Under the pieces are notes generated by a model. That model saw nothing but the letters and a program-made list of their open reading frames with translations, had not been told where the DNA came from and made no database searches. A DNA stretch of 6,449 bases from Planctomycetaceae bacterium (GTDB taxonomy: Bacteria > Planctomycetota > Planctomycetia > Pirellulales > Thermoguttaceae): NCBI GenBank assembly GCA_009783865.1, contig WRCR01000240.1:1-6449 (forward strand), given 5' to 3'. The translations under genes and the position numbers were made by a program. Position 1 is the stretch's first letter, and every line of letters begins with the position of its first letter. Positions 1 through 4,960 of the stretch are shown here, in pieces.

Positions 1-2
1 CG

Positions 3-179
3 AATTGCGATGTCGAAATAGGACACCGCAGTACTTCGATGAGTTTGCTGGCGAACATTTCGCTTGCGGTGCGGCAGCGGCTGGAATGGAACGCCGAAGA
101 AGAACGATTTATCGGTAACGATGCGGCAAACGCTCTGCTGCACTATGAGTACCGCAAGCCGTGGAAATTGGAAATATAG
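3..179 (+). CDS. Gfo/Idh/MocA-family oxidoreductase, C-terminal fragment
   Basis: This is the last 58 codons of a gene that begins before the window; the reading frame is open from base 3 to a TAG at 177-179. The peptide contains CDVEIGHRSTSMSLLANISL, then RLEWNAEEERFIGND, ANALLHYEYR and a final KPWKLEI. That order (an EIGHRS-like stretch, a W-x-x-x-x-E-x-F-x-G/N-D segment, an ANALL-x-x-x-YR segment and a PW-L end) is typical of the C-terminus of the large Gfo/Idh/MocA dehydrogenase-like proteins of planctomycetes and relatives. Family members bind NAD(P) through an N-terminal Rossmann fold and act on sugars or sugar derivatives. That domain is outside the window, so substrate and any export signal cannot be judged. 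The gene converges on nadE and the two coding regions overlap by 71 bases (109-179). Confidence 0.75.
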   Translation, partial: NCDVEIGHRSTSMSLLANISLAVRQRLEWNAEEERFIGNDAANALLHYEYRKPWKLEI

Positions 180-1047
180 TACCGTACACACAGCGCGCCG
201 CCGGTTTTCCGTCCGTTCCGTATTCGTTCAGTGAAACCTGCAACACCGGCGGTGCTTGACGGCGTTTGAATTCCGCACGGACAACACTTTTAATAATCTT
301 TGCCGCTAATTCTTTATCAATTCCTTTAGCGGCGATTTCATCTGCCGATAAATGCTCCAAAAGATACAGCCGCAGGACTTCGTCCAACACTTCATACGGC
401 GGCAAACTATCCCGGTCGGTCTGATTGGGACGCAGTTCCGCAGACGGCGGCTTCGTTATCGTCGATTCCGGTATGACCGGTTTTTCATCTCTGTCGATAC
501 AGCGGTTATTGATTCTCCGGCACAGCGCGTATACTTCGGTTTTGAATAAACCGCCGATGGGACTCAATGCTCCGCACATGTCGCCGTAAAGTGTGCAGTA
601 GCCCATTGCCGCTTCGCTTTTGTTGCCGGTCGCTAACAACATAGAATTAAACTTGTTGGCAAATGCCATCATGAGCATTCCTCGGATTCTTGCCTGCAAA
701 TTCTCTTCGGCAGTATCAAAAGGTCGGTTTTCAAACACTTCGGCAAGGGTAGAAAGACAGTGTTCATAAATCGGTTCAATCGGCAAGGTTTCATAACGGC
801 AGCCGAGATTTTTCGCTAACTCGGCGGCATCGTCTTTTGACCCTTGCGAAGAAAAACGGGAAGGCATACCGAAACCGGCAACGTTTTCTTTGCCGACGGC
901 AAGTACCGCAAGATACGCAACGAGAGCGGAGTCAATTCCGCCGGAGAGCCCCAGATGACATTGTGTGAAACCGCACTTTGCCGCAAAGTCCCTGATTCCA
1001 AGAACGAGAGCGTTTTCGATTAAATCAAGTTCGGAGTCGGTGTACAT
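109..1047 (-). CDS. nadE: NAD+ synthetase, single synthetase domain
   Basis: The 312-residue product should catalyse the last step of NAD biosynthesis, adenylating deamido-NAD with ATP and amidating it to NAD+ in the cytoplasm. The N-type ATP pyrophosphatase P-loop SGGIDS is at residues 35-40. SSQGSKDDA follows at 66-74, ATGNKSE at 139-145, YGDMCGALSPIGGLFKTEVY at 154-173, and PPSAELRPNQTDRDSLPPYE after about residue 200. The PPSAEL and DSLPPYE segments and the KRRQAPPVLQVS tail resemble the synthetase half of glutamine-dependent NAD synthetases. The roughly 270-residue N-terminal nitrilase-like amidotransferase domain is absent, because the ATG at 1045-1047 lies only 91 bases from the divergent ogg gene. 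The protein may therefore use free ammonia or a separate amidotransferase. The last 22 or so residues are antisense to the oxidoreductase gene and look unlike conserved family sequence. No Shine-Dalgarno sequence precedes the start. The family call is secure; the nitrogen source is inferred. Confidence 0.95.
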   Translation of the reverse strand: MYTDSELDLIENALVLGIRDFAAKCGFTQCHLGLSGGIDSALVAYLAVLAVGKENVAGFGMPSRFSSQGSKDDAAELAKNLGCRYETLPIEPIYEHCLSTLAEVFENRPFDTAEENLQARIRGMLMMAFANKFNSMLLATGNKSEAAMGYCTLYGDMCGALSPIGGLFKTEVYALCRRINNRCIDRDEKPVIPESTITKPPSAELRPNQTDRDSLPPYEVLDEVLRLYLLEHLSADEIAAKGIDKELAAKIIKSVVRAEFKRRQAPPVLQVSLNEYGTDGKPAARCVYGTIFPISTACGTHSAAERLPHRYR

Positions 1048-1065
1048 AGTTATTAGATTTGCGGA

Positions 1066-1099
1066 TTGAAAATTTTCTCTGCCTGCTGTATATTATAAT
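1066..1099 (+). promoter_or_regulatory. Possible promoter for ogg
   Basis: A perfect TATAAT lies at 1094-1099, about 40 bases before the ogg start, and would give a start site near 1106. The best -35-like hexamer, TTGAAA at 1066-1071, is 22 bases upstream of it, which is longer than the usual 16-18. Closer alternatives around 1072-1078 are poor matches. The -10 is convincing; the -35 is not, so this promoter may be weak or need an activator. Confidence 0.35.
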
Positions 1100-1119
1100 A
1101 GCGGGCGCGACAAAATCAA
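1092..1119 (-). promoter_or_regulatory. Predicted sigma70-type promoter for nadE
   Basis: Read on the minus strand, TTGATT (1119 down to 1114) is followed by a 16-base spacer and a perfect TATAAT (1097 down to 1092). Transcription would start near 1085, giving a leader of about 38 bases before the nadE ATG. The -10 hexamer sits inside the 10-base palindrome TATTATAATA (1091-1100), so it overlaps the -10 of the opposite-facing ogg promoter. Prediction from sequence only. Confidence 0.55.
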
Positions 1120-1138
1120 TTATCTTGCCTCCGAAGAC

Positions 1139-2038
1139 ATGACCATCATTCAATTCACTTTGACAACGACCGACATCCTTTCGCTGCAAAACACTTTGGA
1201 GTGCGGGCAGTCGTTCCGTTGGAAAAAACAGCCGGACGATTCATACATCGGCATCGTCAAAGGAATTCCCGCTCTTGTTTGGAACGAAAACAATAATATC
1301 ATTGTTAAAACTACCGCCGATAAGAAACGGGATATGCGGCAATTTTGGGCGGACTACTTCGATTTACAAACGGACTATGCCGCTATCATTGCTTCGTTTC
1401 GCAAGGAGTTCAGCAATCATCCATTCACATTGCGGGCTTTGGAATACGGCAAAGGGCTCCGCATCTTACGACAGGACGCTTGGGAAATGCTCATTTCCTA
1501 CATCATTTCACAGCAGTCAAACATTCCGACAATATCAAAAAGAGTTGAGGAACTTGCAAAACAAAAAGGAAAGAAAACGGTATTAGAAAAATGCGAGTTG
1601 TATTCGTTCCCTACGCCGGAAAAGATTGCGGAATTTTCCGAAACGGACTTGCGGGAAATCGGTTTTGGATACCGCGCTCCGTACATTTTTCAAGCAACGA
1701 AAAGTATACTCGATAAGAAAATCATATTTGGGAACTTGCGGAAATTGCCGCTGCCTGATGCACTGAAAGAATTGATGCAACTCCGCGGTGTCGGAACGAA
1801 AGTTGCGAACTGTGTTTGTTTATTCGGACTGGGAAAACATGATGCGTTTCCCGTTGACACTTGGATAACAAAGGCAAACAAGTATTATGCCGGAAAATTA
1901 AGTGCCGCGCTTTTCGGAGAATACGCCGGTGTGGCACAGGAATATATTTTTCATTATGTCCGGCATATTGAAAAGCATCCCGAAAACAGTATAATATGTG
2001 ATAATATCAACAGTCATATACGTATTTCGATGAAATGA
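1139..2038 (+). CDS. ogg: OGG1-type 8-oxoguanine DNA glycosylase/AP lyase
   Basis: This 299-residue protein should excise 8-oxoguanine from DNA and nick the resulting abasic site (base excision repair). Residues 1 to about 110 match the OGG N-terminal domain, with the characteristic LECGQSFRW at 20-28. The HhH-GPD glycosylase fold follows: ISYIISQQSNI at 119-129 is the usual helix after the linker, GFGYRAPYI at 175-183 is typical of OGG1, and LRGVGTKVANC at 215-225 is the helix-hairpin-helix. K221 aligns with the catalytic lysine (K249 of human OGG1) and D240 in PVDTW with the catalytic aspartate (D268). The length is close to that of clostridial Ogg proteins. A downstream iron-sulfur cysteine cluster of the MutY/Nth type is not seen. 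Five hand-counted 60-base blocks average about 39% GC, lower than neighbouring genes. The stop lies 4 bases before the ligase start, so the two may be co-transcribed. Confidence 0.93.
   Translation: MTIIQFTLTTTDILSLQNTLECGQSFRWKKQPDDSYIGIVKGIPALVWNENNNIIVKTTADKKRDMRQFWADYFDLQTDYAAIIASFRKEFSNHPFTLRALEYGKGLRILRQDAWEMLISYIISQQSNIPTISKRVEELAKQKGKKTVLEKCELYSFPTPEKIAEFSETDLREIGFGYRAPYIFQATKSILDKKIIFGNLRKLPLPDALKELMQLRGVGTKVANCVCLFGLGKHDAFPVDTWITKANKYYAGKLSAALFGEYAGVAQEYIFHYVRHIEKHPENSIICDNINSHIRISMK
1968..1995 (+). promoter_or_regulatory. Predicted internal promoter in the 3' end of ogg, serving the acyl-CoA ligase
   Basis: TTGAAA (1968-1973, five of six matches to TTGACA), a 16-base spacer and a perfect TATAAT (1990-1995) lie within the last 25 codons of ogg. 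The predicted start site is near 2002, about 40 bases before the ligase ATG at 2043. This would let the ligase be transcribed independently of ogg. It is a consensus match only, in an AT-rich stretch where chance matches are more likely. Confidence 0.5.
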
Positions 2039-2042
2039 TTAG

Positions 2043-3632
2043 ATGAGTTTAAATCTCGCTTCGGGTTTGAGTGATTCCGCTGCACTGTATCCTTCACACA
2101 CTGCGGTTATTTGCGATAACCGGAGATATACTTTTGCCGAACTAGACCGCTGGGCAGCAAAAATTGCCGAGATACTGCGTTCACAAGGAATGAGGCGCGG
2201 CGATAAGGTGATGTTGCTTGCTCCGAATGTTCCTGAATTCACCGCCGCATATTACGCTGTTCTGCGGCTCGGCGGCGTTGTCGTTCCCATCAATACGCTG
2301 CTGCTGCCGCGTGAAATTGCCGACCTGCTGGAACATTCCGACAGCCGATTTTTTATTGCATGGCATGCTCTTGCGGAAAAGGCAGTTGCCGCCTTTGAAA
2401 TGCTGGATTCTTGTCAATCGCTTTTCTTCATCGGTGCAAGCCGCACTGAATTGCCGGAACGTATTCTCGCTCATTATGCTCTCGGACCGCTGCATGCCCC
2501 GAATAAATTTGTGATGGACGAACTTTACGATGCGGTTCCGGGTACCTGCGATTACGAGCAAACTTCACCGGACGACACAGCCGTTATTCTTTATACATCG
2601 GGGACAACTGGCAAATCAAAAGGCGTTGAGTTAAGTCACTTCAATATCTTTTCCAACGCTTTATACACAAAAGAAAAAGCACTGCTTATCAATCATAATT
2701 CCGTCACCATAGCGGTTCTTCCGCTGTTTCATACTTTCGGACAAACGGCGATTCAAAATGCTTCTGTTATTGCCGGTGCGACAATAGTAATGGTTTCGCA
2801 GTTTGAACCGAAAAAAACATTGAATGAAATCTCGAAACATCAGGTAACCTGCATTGCTGCCGTGCCGACAATGTATAACCTAATGATTTCCGCTCGCCGC
2901 CGCCAATCCTACGACACCTCTTCCCTGAAAGTTGCGGTTTCCGGCGGTGCGTCGCTTCCGGTTGCCATTTATGAAGAGTTTGAAAAATTATTCGGATTCA
3001 AAATGATTGAAGGATATGGACTTTCCGAAACAAGTCCGATAGTATGCGTCACGTCGGCAGATGCCGAAGTCAATAAGCCGGGGTCTATCGGACCTGAACT
3101 TTTCGGCACACAAGCGAGAATCATGCGAGATGACGGCACCTTTGCCGATGCTGATGAAACCGGCGAACTAGTGGTGCGCGGACATAACGTTATGCATGGA
3201 TATTACAAAGACCCGTCTGCAACGCAAGCGGCTTTCATTCGCGGCTGGCTTAAGACCGGTGACATTGCCCGAATGGATAAAGACGGATATTTCTATATCG
3301 TTGATAGGAAAAAAGATGTAATAATCCGCGCCGGTATGAATATCTATCCTCGTGAAATCGAGGACGTGCTGTATCATCATCCGGCGGTCAAGGAAGCGGC
3401 GGTTGTCGGAATACCGGACGAAACATTGAGCGAAAACGTTCTCGCTTGTGTCGTTCTTGTCGAAGGAGCAGAAATTACAGCAATGGAATTGCAGCGGTAT
3501 TGTCGGGAACACCTTGCGGTCTATAAATGCCCGAAGCAGATTGACTTTATGGAATCCCTGCCGAAAAATTCGACAGGAAAAATCCTCAAGCGGGAACTGA
3601 AAACGATGAATATGAACGAAGTTGTTTCATGA
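2043..3632 (+). CDS. AMP-forming acyl-CoA ligase (long-chain fatty acid-CoA ligase type)
   Basis: This 529-residue ANL-superfamily enzyme should activate a carboxylic acid, probably a fatty acid, to acyl-AMP and then to acyl-CoA. Conserved motifs appear in order: the ATP-binding P-loop YTSGTTGKSKG at 184-194, LPLFHTFG at 226-233, EGYGLSETSP at 323-332, the TGD aspartate motif at 405-407, the hinge segment DRKKDVIIRAGMNIYP at 421-436, and the C-terminal catalytic lysine K513 in NSTGKILKREL. The length is normal for the FadD-like group and the protein looks complete. DRKKD followed by a G-x-N-I/V-x-P-x-E-I-E segment fits acyl-CoA synthetases better than acetyl-CoA synthetase. The chain length of the substrate cannot be read from sequence. 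No membrane segment or signal peptide is evident. The ATG lies 4 bases after the ogg stop with no Shine-Dalgarno sequence, and an internal promoter in ogg may drive it. Its last 4 bases (ATGA) overlap the first ATG of the transposase remnant. Confidence 0.92.
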   Translation: MSLNLASGLSDSAALYPSHTAVICDNRRYTFAELDRWAAKIAEILRSQGMRRGDKVMLLAPNVPEFTAAYYAVLRLGGVVVPINTLLLPREIADLLEHSDSRFFIAWHALAEKAVAAFEMLDSCQSLFFIGASRTELPERILAHYALGPLHAPNKFVMDELYDAVPGTCDYEQTSPDDTAVILYTSGTTGKSKGVELSHFNIFSNALYTKEKALLINHNSVTIAVLPLFHTFGQTAIQNASVIAGATIVMVSQFEPKKTLNEISKHQVTCIAAVPTMYNLMISARRRQSYDTSSLKVAVSGGASLPVAIYEEFEKLFGFKMIEGYGLSETSPIVCVTSADAEVNKPGSIGPELFGTQARIMRDDGTFADADETGELVVRGHNVMHGYYKDPSATQAAFIRGWLKTGDIARMDKDGYFYIVDRKKDVIIRAGMNIYPREIEDVLYHHPAVKEAAVVGIPDETLSENVLACVVLVEGAEITAMELQRYCREHLAVYKCPKQIDFMESLPKNSTGKILKRELKTMNMNEVVS

Positions 3633-3884
3633 GCCGGCGTTTTCTTGAGTTGGCGACGGGACATTGGCAGGTGGAAAATCGCTTGCATCTGGTTAAAGAC
3701 CGTTGGTGGGACGAAGACAAGCACGCTTTGTTCCGTCCCGGGGTTGGGAGAAATATGGTCGGCGATGACGAGTTTGGCGTTGACGCTATTACGGACGTGG
3801 GGAGACAAGACCAAGGCGGTGACGAAAAAGGCAATAAGTGTCGCTAACAAACCGAAAAACTTCATTAAACTATTGGGATTCTGA
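3629..3884 (+). pseudogene. Transposase C-terminal remnant (ISAs1-like DDE transposase), frameshifted
   Basis: Two overlapping frames together read as the C-terminal end of an ISAs1/H-repeat-type DDE transposase. The first frame, from about 3632, gives RRFLELATGHWQVENRLH then LVKDRWWDEDKHALFRPG. This matches the family pattern HW-x-x-EN-x-LH-x-x-x-D-x-x-x-x-ED, in which the E of EN is the expected acidic catalytic residue. Around the CCCGGGG run at 3737-3743 the similarity passes to the next frame, which continues PGLGEIWSAMTSLALTLLR and ends KNFIKLLGF with a TGA at 3882-3884. One extra base there, or two lost, explains the break. The N-terminal region and the first catalytic aspartates are missing: upstream of 3629 the sequence is intact acyl-CoA ligase, and the transposase frame has a stop at 3608. 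This is a decayed insertion-sequence remnant. The ATG at 3629 is probably fortuitous. Family assignment is from motif memory, not a search. Confidence 0.7.
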
Positions 3885-3912
3885 AAACTTGCAATCGGAC
3901 TGCCGGCAGAGG

Positions 3913-3941
3913 TTGTTTTGTTCATACAAATAAGGTAAAAC
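3913..3941 (+). promoter_or_regulatory. Weak candidate promoter upstream of ispE
   Basis: TTGTTT (3913-3918), a 17-base spacer and TAAAAC (3936-3941) form the best-spaced promoter-like pair in the 96 bases between the transposase remnant and ispE (3885-3980). The -10 matches only four of six consensus positions. Nothing else clear is seen in this gap apart from the palindrome CTGCCGGCAG at 3900-3909, which has no loop and is not terminator-like. ispE might instead be read through from the ligase. Confidence 0.2.
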
Positions 3942-3980
3942 TCATGCTGTCTTATCGTTCAACGTTGTGGAAAATAAATA

Positions 3981-4886
3981 ATGCCGCATAATTTTTTTCA
4001 AACCCGGCAAACGAAAACCGGCTGGACTATTTCGGCACCGGCGAAGTTAAATCTTTTCTTTGAAGTACTCGGCAAACGAGATGACGGCTTTCACGAAATT
4101 TCCTCGCTTGCCGTACCGGTTTCGCTTTACGATACACTTCATTTTGAACCGGCGGACAGCGATATATCCTTTGAATGCTGCGGCGGCAGTGATGACGTTC
4201 CGCTTGACGGCAGAAACATCGTTGTCAAAGCATTGGAAAAATTTCGGCAGCGGTATAACGTAGAACATGGTGCGAAAGTCAAACTCGTCAAACAGATACC
4301 GAGTCAGGCAGGATTGGGCGGCGGTTCAAGCGACGCGGCAGCGGCTCTTTTTGCAGCCCGCTCTGCGTGGAAACCGGAAATTCCGCTGCCGGAATTGTCC
4401 GCTCTTAGTGCCGAAATCGGAAGCGATTGCCCGATGTTTTTTAGCGGCGGAGCCGTTATCATCTCGGGACGCGGCGAAATCATTGAACCGTTTGATGATT
4501 GTCCGCCGCTGCACTTTGTTATCTTCAAACCGAATGAAGGACTTTCAACGGCGGAAGTATATCGGCAATGTATGCCGCTGCATGACGGTAAAATCCGAAA
4601 CATAAACGGGTTATTATCTGCGCTGCGGAGCGGTTCTCTGGAAGACATCGGCAGAAATTTCTTCAATCGGCTTGAAGTTCCAGCGGCTGCCGTCTGGAAT
4701 AACTTTTCGGCAGTGAAAGAGCAACTGGAATCGGCGGGTTGTCTTGCCGTTAGAATGACCGGCAGCGGCACCGCTTTTTACGGTTTGTGCCGGAATGAGG
4801 AACACAGTGAAGCGGTTGCCGAAAAGTTGCAACGACAGAGAGCCGGCGAATGTGCCGCCGTTGTTAAATCGTTATCCGCAACTTGA
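3981..4886 (+). CDS. ispE: 4-diphosphocytidyl-2-C-methyl-D-erythritol kinase (IspE)
   Basis: This 301-residue cytoplasmic GHMP kinase should phosphorylate the 2-hydroxyl of CDP-methylerythritol with ATP, an intermediate step of the MEP pathway to isoprenoid precursors. The substrate-binding APAKLNLF motif is at 19-26, with K22 corresponding to K10 of E. coli IspE. GKRDDGFHEISS follows at 31-42. The glycine-rich ATP loop PSQAGLGGGSSDAAA is at 107-121, the catalytic aspartate D149 is in GSDCPMFFSG (147-156), and the third GHMP motif MTGSGTA is at 259-265. The length is in the normal range, with an N-terminal lead of about 16 residues before the kinase domain. The ATG at 3981 is the only in-frame ATG before APAKLN, so the start is well fixed, although no strong Shine-Dalgarno sequence precedes it. 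VPVSLYDTL after the FHE motif is a planctomycete-like trait. The TGA at 4884-4886 lies inside the -35 of the next gene's predicted promoter. Confidence 0.96.
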   Translation: MPHNFFQTRQTKTGWTISAPAKLNLFFEVLGKRDDGFHEISSLAVPVSLYDTLHFEPADSDISFECCGGSDDVPLDGRNIVVKALEKFRQRYNVEHGAKVKLVKQIPSQAGLGGGSSDAAAALFAARSAWKPEIPLPELSALSAEIGSDCPMFFSGGAVIISGRGEIIEPFDDCPPLHFVIFKPNEGLSTAEVYRQCMPLHDGKIRNINGLLSALRSGSLEDIGRNFFNRLEVPAAAVWNNFSAVKEQLESAGCLAVRMTGSGTAFYGLCRNEEHSEAVAEKLQRQRAGECAAVVKSLSAT

Positions 4887-4911
4887 ACATCAGAGAAATA
4901 TAAGGTATAAT
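4883..4911 (+). promoter_or_regulatory. Predicted sigma70-type promoter for the GspE/PilB-like gene
   Basis: TTGAAC (4883-4888), a 17-base spacer and a perfect TATAAT (4906-4911) give the best-spaced promoter in the window. The -35 overlaps the ispE stop codon. The predicted start site is near 4918, leaving a leader of about 43 bases before the ATG at 4961. It suggests that the secretion ATPase gene starts its own transcription unit. Sequence prediction only. Confidence 0.6.
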
Positions 4912-4960
4912 GCGAAAGACATCGTGGTGATTTGTTTTTGTATCTTCTAATTAAAACACA

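Noticed and set aside
2181..2561. Minus-strand 126-codon open frame
   Set aside because: Antisense to the N-terminal part of the acyl-CoA ligase, which is intact and conserved on the plus strand. No family resemblance is visible.
3900..3909. Perfect palindrome CTGCCGGCAG between the transposase remnant and ispE
   Set aside because: It has no loop and no following T-run, so it is not an intrinsic terminator. A 10-base palindrome is not enough to call an operator or an insertion-sequence end.
3521..3925. Minus-strand 134-codon frame with a hydrophobic stretch (FFGLLATLIAFFVTALVL) near its N-terminus
   Set aside because: It is antisense to the transposase remnant and to the conserved end of the acyl-CoA ligase. 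The plus strand has recognisable family motifs, and the hydrophobic run is the complement of the remnant's lysine- and threonine-coding stretch. It has no recognisable family and no Shine-Dalgarno sequence.
4304..4771. Minus-strand 155-codon open frame
   Set aside because: It lies wholly antisense to ispE, across its GHMP ATP loop and later motifs. Long antisense frames are common opposite GC-richer genes, and the sequence is low-complexity and unrecognisable.
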